From NCBI GenBank assembly GCA_026702635.1, contig JAPPBZ010000181.1:1-35178 (forward strand): a stretch of DNA of 35,178 nt, written 5' to 3'. Positions 19,601 through 27,968 of this stretch are shown here, one piece after another. A program made the translations under genes and the position numbers. The notes below the pieces were generated by a model. It saw nothing but the letters and a program-made list of their open reading frames with translations, was not told the origin of the DNA and did no database searches. This stretch comes from Bacteroidota bacterium (lineage in GTDB: Bacteria > Bacteroidota > Rhodothermia > Rhodothermales > Bin80). Position 1 is the first letter of the stretch. Each line of letters opens with the position of its first letter.

Positions 19601-22349
19601 TGCGTTCTCCCTCCGTCACGTACTTCAGAATATATCCATCCGTAGCCGCGGCATTGGGCTTCGTCTCATCTGTGCCAATACTTCCTGGCTCGTTTGTATC
19701 CAGGCTCAGAGTGCCATCCTTCACCGTAAGGAAATCATTGACCGTCAGCGTATTTTGCTCAGCGGTCCCCGCTTCAAACAGAACCACATTCCCCTTGCAA
19801 AGCCCGAAATTCGCTACACTGGTCACCTGATCAAGGCGAAACTCCCCGTCATCGATATGAACGGTCAGTGACGTCAGACTACTAACATTAACAAGGTCGG
19901 TTCTCCGGGTACCGTAGACGAGTTTGGTCAGCGTTGAACCAGCACCCAGTGCGCCATCCAGTTCGCCCTGAAGGATCAGCCCTGCAGTGACCGAGACACT
20001 ATTCGTCGCATCGGACTCAACCTCGACCCCGTCTGCAACATGCAGCGTCGCGACCGTCAGTGCTCCGTTGACTTCTAGGTCCTCATTCGTAACCAACGCA
20101 TCAAGCATCAATGCAGCGCCATCAGCCACGTGCCCATCGTCATCGGACAATACAAGGCGGGTCCCAGCGTTTAACGAGAAGATGTTCGAGCACATCCCGT
20201 TATCCATGGCCACTGCTGCCGATTCCATTTCAAACGGGTCACCCGTTGCAAAAAGGTCTCCGTCCACACTAAGGTTGTGGGCCGAAATGACATCATTGGC
20301 CCCCATTTCTGCATCCAGAAGGATTCTGTCCATGTGCTCTTCTTCAATGACCACATCTCGTTGGACATAGGACATCATGGCGGAACTCGCCTTGCCTGCG
20401 GGCGCTGCCGCGAAAATCACACGAGGAGCACAGCGCGTATCGTCTCGGTTCGCTGCCGAAGGTCTATTGGTAATCTCACTGGATTGTACATACAAATCCT
20501 CCTCGATCGTCGCCATACCTTTAAACTGTACACCAGGAATATAAAATCCCGCTCCTGCAGCCGCCGTACCCTGGGCCTTGAAGAACCGCATATCCGAAGT
20601 CCCATCGTCCACAAACACATTCTCAGAACCATCGCTGGCATTGATCGTGATCGTTACGGAGTTTGTCGCCCCCGCACGCACCACGTCTTCATCCAGCATA
20701 CCCAGCGTCACGATGATCGTCTCAGCACCCTCATCGTCACTATCATCAGTTACGCTGATATCAACTGTTCCGGTCGTCCCGCTCGAAATTTCAATTTGGA
20801 ACGGATCGGGAAGAGCAGCATAGTCCGTACCGGCAGTGGCCGTTCCACTCGCTGTCAGCGGAACCGTTACCGTAGTCCCAGCTGGATGTTCTTTGTTAAG
20901 GGTTGCTGTCACCGTCACCGTACCAACGTCCTCATCCACTGTAGCAGAAGCCACCGAGAGGCTCACTACCGGCGTATCTAAGACTCGAACCTCGTCCATT
21001 GTGGCACGATAGGTACAAGTAAACGGGACATCTTCAGCCGCCGATGCTAGCTTGACCCCCATTCGAACACTGGTGGCAACTGTTTCGCCATCCGGTCCGT
21101 CTTCCGCAGTTCCAGTCCGCGTCCGCGCTGCACCGAACGCAGCCGGAAACATATTGGTCGGTAGTGTTCCATCTTCCAGGATTACACTCCCCGTGACTGT
21201 AGCGTTCTTCTCAAATACAACCCGGGCGTCGTTCCACTGGACCACATCACCATCAACCTCGACATTATTCCTGAAAATGACGTCCGTCGTGATATTCAGG
21301 GTCTCAGTGAAGCCACCAGTGGGCTCAGTGATACTCCCCGCAACCGTTATGTCACCGATATTTCCAAGAGTAACACAGATATTCCCCGCCGCAATTGCAC
21401 GGATCTCATTCTCGATTTCCCCACCACCCGTAATCCAGACACAATCTTCCTGATTGGCCACATTCTTGCTGTCGGGCATGTAGTCACTACTCATATGGAA
21501 GTAGTCATCATCAGGGACCGGAGGAGTTGCGGTAGCATCTCCGTTAGCGCCCCGGCCCGCTCCATCAGATGTAGCTGCATGCGCAATCCAGACCGTACCC
21601 GGCCCGTCAATCGTACCATTCACAGTTAGAATACCCTTCGGATCATTCTCACCCGCTTTCTTCAAAGGAACGCGCAGATCAATCTCAGTCGCGGCTGTTG
21701 CGCCGCCCACAGTCAAGGTTGCTCCACTGTTAACCACCAATGAATCAACGCGAAGCATTGCATCAGCAGCTGATCCTTCTATCGTAAGATCGTCCGCGAC
21801 CACAAGCGATCCAATCGTAGCACTCGTGGTGGTCAGAGTCCCTGAAATCATCAGCCGAGATGCTGGATTTTTCTCGTTTGGAGCTGGATCAACGAGTAAA
21901 GGACTCGTGCCATCTGTCCTGAGATTCGTAACATCTGCGAACTGAACGGTGGACAATGAGTCAAGCTCAAACTGACCGCTGGTGCCAATCTGAAAATTCC
22001 CCGTGAATTCCAGTGCTCCCTTCACACGATCCCCGCTACCCCGCACATAGGCACCAAAACGATTTGCGTTCCCCAACTCGGCAGCAGGTGACGCAACCGT
22101 GACGGCCCCACCTGACCTCCGAACCCGGATCAGGATGACATCCCCCGCAGTAGTGGCAGAACTCACGGCCTGATCCAACAAGCATGGGGTCGGGTGACCA
22201 CCATTAGTTTCGGTACTAGCACAAGCGGTACCGCTACCATTATCTGGATCTACATAATAGGTGGTTTGTGCAAACGCACCAGGGGCAATGAACAGCATGG
22301 CAAACAGTACCACACAGCCAACCCCGAAAAGATTAGTAATGTATTTCAT
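16692..22349 (-). CDS. Giant secreted surface protein 2, paralogue with Calx-beta, DUF4397-like and T9SS sorting domains
   Basis: Secreted surface protein of 1885 residues with the same layout as the adjacent paralogue: signal peptide (1-27, ...APGAFA|QTTYY), a near-identical entry segment (YYVDPDNGSG ... GGHPTPCLLDQAV), beta-rich stalk, Calx-beta domain (~455-570, VSLSVASATVDEDVGTVTV ... DDEGAETIIVTLG), further stalk, DUF4397-like domain (~1570-1757) and T9SS type A sorting domain (~1795-1885). The last ~157 residues are identical to the paralogue. The segment around residues 1080-1290 is far more different, with unequal lengths and few shared stretches, so a conserved scaffold carries a variable centre. 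Its upstream region lacks the element found before the paralogue, so the two genes may be expressed differently. Surface adhesion is an inference. Confidence 0.9.
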   Translation of the reverse strand: MKYITNLFGVGCVVLFAMLFIAPGAFAQTTYYVDPDNGSGTACASTETNGGHPTPCLLDQAVSSATTAGDVILIRVRRSGGAVTVASPAAELGNANRFGAYVRGSGDRVKGALEFTGNFQIGTSGQFELDSLSTVQFADVTNLRTDGTSPLLVDPAPNEKNPASRLMISGTLTTTSATIGSLVVADDLTIEGSAADAMLRVDSLVVNSGATLTVGGATAATEIDLRVPLKKAGENDPKGILTVNGTIDGPGTVWIAHAATSDGAGRGANGDATATPPVPDDDYFHMSSDYMPDSKNVANQEDCVWITGGGEIENEIRAIAAGNICVTLGNIGDITVAGSITEPTGGFTETLNITTDVIFRNNVEVDGDVVQWNDARVVFEKNATVTGSVILEDGTLPTNMFPAAFGAARTRTGTAEDGPDGETVATSVRMGVKLASAAEDVPFTCTYRATMDEVRVLDTPVVSLSVASATVDEDVGTVTVTATLNKEHPAGTTVTVPLTASGTATAGTDYAALPDPFQIEISSGTTGTVDISVTDDSDDEGAETIIVTLGMLDEDVVRAGATNSVTITINASDGSENVFVDDGTSDMRFFKAQGTAAAGAGFYIPGVQFKGMATIEEDLYVQSSEITNRPSAANRDDTRCAPRVIFAAAPAGKASSAMMSYVQRDVVIEEEHMDRILLDAEMGANDVISAHNLSVDGDLFATGDPFEMESAAVAMDNGMCSNIFSLNAGTRLVLSDDDGHVADGAALMLDALVTNEDLEVNGALTVATLHVADGVEVESDATNSVSVTAGLILQGELDGALGAGSTLTKLVYGTRRTDLVNVSSLTSLTVHIDDGEFRLDQVTSVANFGLCKGNVVLFEAGTAEQNTLTVNDFLTVKDGTLSLDTNEPGSIGTDETKPNAAATDGYILKYVTEGERMASSEWSAHARKVAIDHKDAVIIVTEAKSLVEGVHIFNGHLHLKGDGSHLTVGMPVVSGVSPFVMVDNAELHSNGNNVMVHGTVTVATGMRNNQPEVGKIVTGGGELHVLGTTTNKLYNNESAMATVGVKGTIDVGMGALQLGPAYEEPTNGLEGDARPDVILTLNKSDKGMGAVTGKVFVPKGSKETRINGEAFDTVVLDGTGNAKKDANGAGNWGGGLYFHDRKVTIDSLAAMNDAAVEFYDQTDPKTDAYAIEIKKDVALTSARIYVNGANTLKFGGNLTFGETGGMRVWDDAKVTVMGDFTQNAGSQHAGHQDGVGLAGSNTLTVMGDFMVADGAHRFESNANTDLVLKGDFHFAAVKTGSDKALAADLEFSGTESQMASAGVDLGHVVVNNSKGIVLADSVMQGGSSTLTLTRGIISGMYPWTVKNAGIEEDVRGRNNALMTCATDASCASVIKGGSRRAHASAGVARHVMYGNSGGGELSGGYLFPVGGMNGDRAHYRPLVLQLEDDLSEAMPATVTSMMASDDMMPSWPADNILVPIQGGLLTLDAHANIFWKVELKEAVDQNPHIRIAAGGLVNVFDDSRLRMVQWDCDWSNPRLAGTQIVGTDEDSFAENGYVNGVLNLTQESVDVGTCAILGVAANGLENPIHRDEITGGLAEVQFIHNAVIPVPVDVSLDGAPLTSGLTFQNATGYTMVSAGSHEVRFQPLGVPAEQGITVELPTLQADKSYAVIAHGTLVSNAVKTIETRKTSTASNMVEAILVHGSGDASAVNVNLLDPYDSNQLERIVARQLAFDQTTKYLQFDPDFVNLQVTGADNMEIAVFQLDLSGRQGEAVILNLSNLAAALEVYGVDVNGDRVSSFVVTDVIDTEELPTEFTLHGNYPNPFNPSTRIQFDLPETAQVSLQIVDMLGREVMTLPAKEFEAGANRSIELNAVNLASGTYLYRMIATGAESRYVKTGRMTLVK

Positions 22350-23189
22350 GTGTTTGGAGCCTCACTCCATTTGTTAATAGATATTACAATACAGGCCACG
22401 CTGCAATCAAAAGTGAGCGCAGGTGTCCCCGAAAATACACGCGAAGCATGAAGTACGCGTAACCCCTCCCAGTAATTCTCCTCAGAAAATATAAGAACAA
22501 ATACAATAACTGTTGCAACCTATCAGATCACAACAGGACATTCAACGTGTACAGGTACGTAAGGATACTCCACCCGGTCTACGACCCACGGCGGGTCCAT
22601 GCGCACCGGCCCCTCCAACAACCATTGAATCTGTTTGATCCAGAAATACTGAATTCGTTGTAACATCACACTTGAGTTCGCCTTTCGATAAGATGCGCAT
22701 TCAATCAAATCGCCCCAGCGAGCCTCGTCCTTGCCCAAAAAGGTAACTCAATCAAGCGAAGTGCCACAAACCAGTCAATCCCTCAAAAAGCCAGACTCAA
22801 TCCTGCAAACAGATGGGACCGTCGGTAAGGTCAACCACAGCCCTTCATGAGCACCTTCTCCCGGACCCACTGCGTGCTCCGTGAAACGCGCGTTATACTA
22901 CTATATATGGGCTCAGGGACCGCACGACGATTCAACGGACCAAGTGGCTTATCCGGCATTCCCGCTCCAGGGGCTTCCCCAGATATGAATCAAGGCAGAG
23001 AGGGACTCACACATTGGCCATGTTACCGTGTGTACGGATCTGTGCACCGGTACGTCTAACTTCCCAGAGAAAAATCAGACCGGGCAGGAGATTTTAGCCC
23101 ACCTTACATTTTTCTCAAACTGTAACAGAGAGTCTACTTCTAAACACCGCAGTCGCGTGTACCACAGGAAACCATCCACCTACACGCGA
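22350..23189. other. 840-bp intergenic region between surface-protein genes and conjugation operon
   Basis: This divergent gap separates the leftward giant gene from the rightward conjugation genes and should contain promoters for both. A TTATACT/TATATAT stretch near 22,890-22,910 could serve as a plus-strand -10 region, but it is 280 bases from virB2. I see no tRNA end, integrase, direct-repeat attachment site or clear terminator. One small minus-strand open frame (22523-22738) is listed separately. The left boundary of the conjugative element probably falls here or further left. Confidence 0.4.
22523..22738 (-). CDS. Possible small gene remnant (71 residues)
   Basis: An open frame starting at a TTG and ending at TGA. 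Its composition is protein-like (ARWGDLIECASYRKANSS, QYFWIKQIQWLLEGP) and it encodes several Trp, Tyr and Pro residues unusual for random sequence. There is no ATG near the 5' end and no ribosome binding site, and a stop lies a few codons upstream. I do not recognise a family. It may be the C-terminal remnant of a lost gene at the edge of the conjugative element. Confidence 0.25.
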   Translation of the reverse strand: MGKDEARWGDLIECASYRKANSSVMLQRIQYFWIKQIQWLLEGPVRMDPPWVVDRVEYPYVPVHVECPVVI

Positions 23190-23513
23190 ATGCTACTTCG
23201 TAGAATACGACTCCTGTCCTCTACAGCTGTGATCGGATCTGTAGTGATTCTGCTCCCTGTCCTTGCCGATGCCAGCGGTGTCGGAGGTGTCAGGGTTGCC
23301 ACCTCCACCGTATCCAAGATCGTTGGGCTGCTCACTGGTGACCTGGCCACGGCTGCGTTCCTCTTGATCATTGTTCTGGGCGGTCTCGCCTGGTGGGTAA
23401 CCCGCTCCAGCCGTGCCGGCGAAATCCTCGGTCGAACTGTGATGGGAGCCGTAATCATCTTTGGAGCCGTCCAGATCAGTGAGTTCTTTTCCTTCCAAGG
23501 CGCTGTCATCTAA
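23190..23513 (+). CDS. trbC: VirB2/TrbC-like conjugative pilin
   Basis: Major pilus subunit of the type IV secretion system, 107 residues. I start at the ATG at 23190 because it opens a signal sequence (MLLRRIRLLSSTAVIGSVVILLPVLADAS); the frame is open upstream, but that part looks non-coding. After the likely cleavage site near residue 28 there are two hydrophobic segments separated by a short basic loop (TAAFLLIIVLGGLAWWV, then RSSRAGEILGRTVMG, then AVIIFGAVQI), the standard VirB2/TrbC topology. It is the first gene of the operon and its stop overlaps the next start (TAATG). Confidence 0.85.
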   Translation: MLLRRIRLLSSTAVIGSVVILLPVLADASGVGGVRVATSTVSKIVGLLTGDLATAAFLLIIVLGGLAWWVTRSSRAGEILGRTVMGAVIIFGAVQISEFFSFQGAVI

Positions 23514-23842
23514 TGGAGAACACCCGCGAAGCATTAGAGATGGCTCCCGTACATGCATCCCTTCAGCGCCACCCTACCATGGGCGGCCTGCCACAGGATG
23601 CGTTCCTGTTGTTGGCACTGATCATGATCACGATGGGGGTTGCCTCACGCCTGGACCCGAAAGTTCTGGCAGGATGTGGTTTGGCATATTTGGTCCTGCT
23701 GCCACTGCTTCGGAGGGTATTTGAAAAAGACCCATTCTTCATGGTTGTGGTGCCGCGGGCTTTGAGGTACACCCCACGCTACCTGAGACAGGAAAAAGAG
23801 GTCACGCGTCACTGGCGTGATCGCTCAGCACGAACGCGTTGA
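23513..23842 (+). CDS. trbD: VirB3/TrbD-like inner-membrane T4SS protein
   Basis: Small inner-membrane component of 109 residues. It has an N-terminal hydrophilic stretch, a hydrophobic hairpin (DAFLLLALIMITMGVA and VLAGCGLAYLVLLPLL) and a basic C-terminal tail (YTPRYLRQEKEVTRHWRDRSARTR), as in VirB3/TrbD. The family works with the VirB4 ATPase, and in some systems is fused to it. Here its stop overlaps the VirB4 start (TGATG), indicating translational coupling. Identification rests on size, topology and position between virB2 and virB4. Confidence 0.85.
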   Translation: MENTREALEMAPVHASLQRHPTMGGLPQDAFLLLALIMITMGVASRLDPKVLAGCGLAYLVLLPLLRRVFEKDPFFMVVVPRALRYTPRYLRQEKEVTRHWRDRSARTR

Positions 23843-26265
23843 TGGATCCATTGACATTTGGAATCGGCACAGCCACGGGTGCCGGGGCAGTTTGGGCGAT
23901 CAATCGACTACAGCACCTGAAAAGGCCTGCTGAGGGACTTGGAGACCTTCTGGGATGGGCATTCCTGATTGACGAAGGTGTCATTCTCATGAAAGACGGA
24001 TCGTTTGTGAGCGGATTTGAACTTGATCCTCCCGACCTGGAAACGACCAGTGCAGCAGAAGCAAACAGCGTAACCGATACCGTTCATGATATGCTGATGC
24101 TTCTGGGAGAAGGATATGGGATTGAAGTCAATGTGCATCGTAGACATAGCACCGAGTACCCGATCCGGGGAAATCCTAACTTCCCAACCGCCTCCCTGCA
24201 AGCCATGGAGCACGAGCGGCAAAGGCAATACCAGGAGATCGGAAGCCACTATACCCTCAGGCGCACTATCCTTTTTACCTACACCCCACCCCGCGAGCTC
24301 TGGTCACGATGGGAAGTTCCTATGATTCAAGGAGCTCAAAAGGAATTTGACTATGCACAGACCCTGTCCGGATTCAACCGCGCCTTAAGTGAAGTTCGCG
24401 CACTGCTGGCCGGGCGGTTTCAAGTGACTCCGCTAAGCAGTAGTGACCTCCTGACCGAATGTCATTGTACACTCGCCGGTCATAATGAGCAAGTGGCCTC
24501 TCTTCCGAGCAGTTATCTCAGTCACACTCTTGCCTCCGATGATTTTCAGACGGGATTTTACCCGGTAATCGGAGGGCAGCACCTTTTTGTAGTCACGATT
24601 ACCTCCCTCGGAGTGCAGACGCAGGTAGGAGACGGGGCATTCTTTCATCGTATTGAGGGCGAGGGTCGCTGGCACATGCGATTTATCGGAATGGATCGGC
24701 ACACAGCCGGGCGCCGCATCAAGCGACTACAAACCAGCTGGTTCCATCAACGACGGGGATTACGAAAATTGATCGCGCCCGAGGAGGATGGATTTGAAGA
24801 TCAAGATGCCGTGGCCATGCAACACGAAACTGCCTCCGCATACGCAGAATCTGCCAGCGGCCGTGTCCGATTTGGATACTTCACGAACACTTTTATCCTG
24901 CGTGACCAGCAGATGCAACGTGGCCTGGCACGCAGCCAAGCACTTTTACAGGCTTTACGGGATCAGGGGTATACGTGTGCTTTGGAAACAATCAACGCAA
25001 CCGATGCCTTCATCGGAACGCTTCCCGGCCATGGCTATGCCAATCTCCGTCGCCCCCTTTTATCCAGTCGCAACATTGCACATCTATTCCCGGTTTCCGC
25101 ACCGTGGAAAGGAAGTTCAACCTGCCCCAATCCCATGTTCCCGGATGGTAGCCCCGCACTGGCCTGTACGCGAACCCCGGGTGGCATGCCATTTATGGTG
25201 AATCTGTATCAGGGAGATGTAGGGCACACGCTCGTCATTGGAGCAACCGGTGCGGGCAAGAGTGTGCTTGTTGGATGGCTAGCGCTCAATTTTTTACGTT
25301 ATCCAAAGAGCCGCGTCCACATCTTTGATATAGGACAATCTCATCAGATCCCCTGCATGGCTGCAGATGGGGTTCACTTTTCATTTGGAACTACGAATCC
25401 ACTGCAGCCCCTTCGCCATATTCACGAGGAAACCGAGAGGTTATGGGCATTAACCTGGCTGGAGACGATCTATGACCTTGCAAGCGAGTTGCCAAGTGCA
25501 GATGGGCGCTTGGCACTTGCAGATACACTTAATCTCCTTTGTCAATCGCCGCCAGAACATCGAACCCTGTCCGCGCTTCACCTTCTATTGCCGCAGCCGC
25601 TGCAAAGCACCATGGTGCAGTATACTGCAGACGGGCCTTATGGTCGGCTCTTTGATGGGGATAACGGAGCAGAGGCTTCTGTGCGTATGCACGTCTATGA
25701 ACTCGGTCAAGTACTGGATCAGGGGGATGCAGTTGTGGTTCCCCTGCTCTTGGCACTGTTTCGATCTATTGAGCGCACACTGGACGGGTCCCCAACACTG
25801 ATTGTGATTGAGGAGGCTTGGGCTGCTCTCCTGCGGTCCCGTTTTGCAGAGCGGATCAAAGTCTGGCTTCTGACACTCAGAAAACACAATGCAGCCGTCC
25901 TTCTGGTCGCCCATTCGCCGTCTCAGATTGCCGCCCTCCCGAATGCAGCCTTGATTACGGAGTCATGCCCAACGAAAATTATTCTCCCCAACCCAGAAGC
26001 ACGAACCGAAGAGGGGGCAGCTATGTACCGTGCATTGGATCTGAGCCCGCGCGCAATCCATGTAGTTTCCTCTGCAAAACCAAAGCGAGAGTATTTCTAC
26101 AAGAGTCCGGCAGGAAGCCGACTCTTTGAACTGAATCTTGGATCGATCGCACGCACATTGCTGATGCCGCTACCCGGCATGAGCGCGGAAGACTCCCGTG
26201 CCCACATTCAGGAAGCCCTTCACGATCACGGACACGATTTCCTTAATCATATCAAGTACTCATGA
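23842..26265 (+). CDS. trbE: VirB4/TrbE-like T4SS ATPase
   Basis: The large energising ATPase of the conjugation channel, 807 residues, close to the family norm. The ATG at 23842 overlaps the previous stop; a TTG one codon earlier is unlikely. The N-terminal half (~1-430) is the VirB4 membrane-associated domain. The Walker A motif GATGAGKS is at ~467-474 (HTLVIGATGAGKSVLVGW), a conserved region KSRVHIFDIGQSH follows at ~490-510, and the Walker B motif LIVIEEAWAALL is at ~653. The C-terminal AVLLVAHSPSQIA and LPNPEAR stretches are also usual for the family. ATP hydrolysis drives pilus assembly and substrate transfer at the inner membrane. Its last bases overlap the next start (ATGA). Confidence 0.96.
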   Translation: MDPLTFGIGTATGAGAVWAINRLQHLKRPAEGLGDLLGWAFLIDEGVILMKDGSFVSGFELDPPDLETTSAAEANSVTDTVHDMLMLLGEGYGIEVNVHRRHSTEYPIRGNPNFPTASLQAMEHERQRQYQEIGSHYTLRRTILFTYTPPRELWSRWEVPMIQGAQKEFDYAQTLSGFNRALSEVRALLAGRFQVTPLSSSDLLTECHCTLAGHNEQVASLPSSYLSHTLASDDFQTGFYPVIGGQHLFVVTITSLGVQTQVGDGAFFHRIEGEGRWHMRFIGMDRHTAGRRIKRLQTSWFHQRRGLRKLIAPEEDGFEDQDAVAMQHETASAYAESASGRVRFGYFTNTFILRDQQMQRGLARSQALLQALRDQGYTCALETINATDAFIGTLPGHGYANLRRPLLSSRNIAHLFPVSAPWKGSSTCPNPMFPDGSPALACTRTPGGMPFMVNLYQGDVGHTLVIGATGAGKSVLVGWLALNFLRYPKSRVHIFDIGQSHQIPCMAADGVHFSFGTTNPLQPLRHIHEETERLWALTWLETIYDLASELPSADGRLALADTLNLLCQSPPEHRTLSALHLLLPQPLQSTMVQYTADGPYGRLFDGDNGAEASVRMHVYELGQVLDQGDAVVVPLLLALFRSIERTLDGSPTLIVIEEAWAALLRSRFAERIKVWLLTLRKHNAAVLLVAHSPSQIAALPNAALITESCPTKIILPNPEARTEEGAAMYRALDLSPRAIHVVSSAKPKREYFYKSPAGSRLFELNLGSIARTLLMPLPGMSAEDSRAHIQEALHDHGHDFLNHIKYS

Positions 26266-27005
26266 AACGCTTACTGTTATTGATCCTGCTGATTGGGAGT
26301 GCGACTGGAAGCCGGGCGCAACTCCCTGTCGTTGATGTAGCCGTCCTGGCAGAAACCATTGCAACCGTTGCCGAACTTCGCCAACAGGTAGACTTGCTCT
26401 TAAAAGAGGTCGCACTGTCCACGGAAATCAGACAGAACACCAAAGTACACTTGCACAGGTATGAGCGCGCTCTGTCGAAACGCGGCCTCATTCCGACAGA
26501 GGCACTCGGGACGTATGTTCGGAAGATTCGACAAGCACATGAGACGGCTCATGGCATGACCTGGGAGAACCCGGAAAAATTTCGGAGGACCTTTCTGATG
26601 TATCAGAATCCGCCGGATCCGCTGGCAGCTCAAAAGGCTGCGCATGAGCAAACGATGTCGACACTCCAAGGGACTCTAGCATCTCTACAGGTTCATAATC
26701 ACTCTGTCGATCAAGCACACGAAGAACTGGAGCGCCTGAAACAGGAAATCATTCATGCCAAGGAGCCCCAAGAGATGCGTGATGTACAGGCGAACCTTCA
26801 GGTAGTGCATGCCCGCGAACTATTGCTCACCCGACAGGCATTTATGACACTGGTGAATCTGGAGGCGGTCCGCGCTGCTGAAGCGGTCAGTCAAAAAGCA
26901 CAGGAGCGCATGCGCTATGACGCGTTCGTGGGAAGTGCTGAATGGTTGGGAGATCCTACCCGTTATGATGTGAAGCGCTTCTTGAAAATGCCCGAAACCC
27001 CATAA
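26262..27005 (+). CDS. trbJ: VirB5/TrbJ-like T4SS protein
   Basis: Periplasmic or pilus-tip component of 247 residues. A signal peptide (MKRLLLLILLIGSATGSRA, ~1-19) is followed by a mostly alpha-helical, coiled-coil-rich chain: VAELRQQVDLLLKEV, then GMTWENPEKFRRTF, then QAHEELERLKQEIIHA and a C-terminal helix ending KRFLKMPETP. Length, the WENPEKF-like segment and the place between trbE and trbL fit TrbJ. The start overlaps the virB4 stop by 4 bases. Confidence 0.8.
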   Translation: MKRLLLLILLIGSATGSRAQLPVVDVAVLAETIATVAELRQQVDLLLKEVALSTEIRQNTKVHLHRYERALSKRGLIPTEALGTYVRKIRQAHETAHGMTWENPEKFRRTFLMYQNPPDPLAAQKAAHEQTMSTLQGTLASLQVHNHSVDQAHEELERLKQEIIHAKEPQEMRDVQANLQVVHARELLLTRQAFMTLVNLEAVRAAEAVSQKAQERMRYDAFVGSAEWLGDPTRYDVKRFLKMPETP

Positions 27006-27057
27006 CAGGCACCGAAACACCTCAGTACGGGCCCCCCTACCCCAGGGATCCAACTGC

Positions 27058-27966
27058 ATGCAAGCACAACAGGCCATACAGAACTGTGCACCCACGATGT
27101 TTTTCGATTGTGCACAGGAAGTTTTTCGACTAACCACAGAGGCTTGGCTGACCCGTGCGCTGGATGCAGCACAGACACTCTTTCTCAGTTTGGCACTCCT
27201 GGAGATTGTGGTAACTGGCTATATGGTTTGGGCCGGGCGCGGAAAACAAGGGGGAGACCTCATCAGCCAGTTTGCGCTCAAGATTGGCCTATTGGCCTTC
27301 GTACTCGGGCTCTTATCCACCTATCACAGATGGTTACCCATAATCGCACAGGGATTCGGAGAAACTGCAGTCTATATCGGTGGCAGTGACGTCTCGCACC
27401 TATCCCCTACTCATCTCCTAAATGTTGGGCTGAGCATGCTGCTCAGTGTTATGCAATCCGTAGGGTTGACCTCTGATCTTGTGACCTCCCTGGCCGTGAT
27501 TCCGGCACTCATCATGCTGCTGTGCTTCGTTGCACTTGCAGCACATCTGCTTGTGACGATGATTGAGAGCTATGTGGTTGTCACGGGTGGACTCTTCTTC
27601 GTCGGTTTTATGGCATTTCGTGGGACAGCTCCTCTTGGCGAAGGATATTTGAAGTATGTGGTCTATGTCGGAGTCAAGCTGTTTTTCATTATTCTGATCG
27701 CGGGGGTTGCCACCTCAATCGGGGACGATATGGTGGCACTCTTGGAATCATACGACAATCTGTGGCTGACGGCTTTCGAGCAGCTATTTTCTCAAAATCC
27801 TGGTGGCGCTGCTGGCGCGGTGTCTTCCCGGCTAGGGTTTCTGTGGTCCATGACAGCAGTAGCCATCTTGTTGGCGGGCCTAGGGCTTCATATGCCTGGA
27901 CGAATTGCAACGCAGTTGAGTAATGGCCTGACGATCAATTTCAAACGCGCATTGGAGAACCTGTAA
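27058..27966 (+). CDS. trbL: VirB6/TrbL-like polytopic inner-membrane T4SS protein
   Basis: Channel-forming inner-membrane protein of 302 residues. About six hydrophobic segments are visible (LFLSLALLEIVVTGYMVWAG, LKIGLLAFVLGLLSTY, ALIMLLCFVALAAHLLVTMI, VVVTGGLFFVGFM, VGVKLFFIILIAGVAT, MTAVAILLAGLGLHM), matching VirB6/TrbL. The short QAIQNCAPTMFFDCAQEVFR N-terminus has two cysteines. AGGGATCC lies about 6 bases before the ATG and serves as ribosome binding site. A 52-bp gap after trbJ is the longest in this part of the operon. Confidence 0.88.
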   Translation: MQAQQAIQNCAPTMFFDCAQEVFRLTTEAWLTRALDAAQTLFLSLALLEIVVTGYMVWAGRGKQGGDLISQFALKIGLLAFVLGLLSTYHRWLPIIAQGFGETAVYIGGSDVSHLSPTHLLNVGLSMLLSVMQSVGLTSDLVTSLAVIPALIMLLCFVALAAHLLVTMIESYVVVTGGLFFVGFMAFRGTAPLGEGYLKYVVYVGVKLFFIILIAGVATSIGDDMVALLESYDNLWLTAFEQLFSQNPGGAAGAVSSRLGFLWSMTAVAILLAGLGLHMPGRIATQLSNGLTINFKRALENL

Positions 27967-27968
27967 TC

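Noticed and set aside
22425..22448. Resemblance of a short stretch (AATACACGCGAAGCAT) to the start of virB3 (AACACCCGCGAAGCAT at 23519-23534), considered as a possible attachment-site or duplicated repeat
   Set aside because: Only about 16-19 imperfect bases match and the second copy is inside a coding start; nothing else flanking is shared. Chance is the simplest explanation.
22847..23059. A 70-codon plus-strand open frame upstream of virB2
   Set aside because: The translation is rich in Gly/Pro/Arg with no motif, no ribosome binding site, and it overlaps another frame; it looks like chance.
23028..23189. Upstream extension of virB2 by 54 codons
   Set aside because: The extension would bury the signal peptide that begins at 23190, and the added residues have no conserved character.
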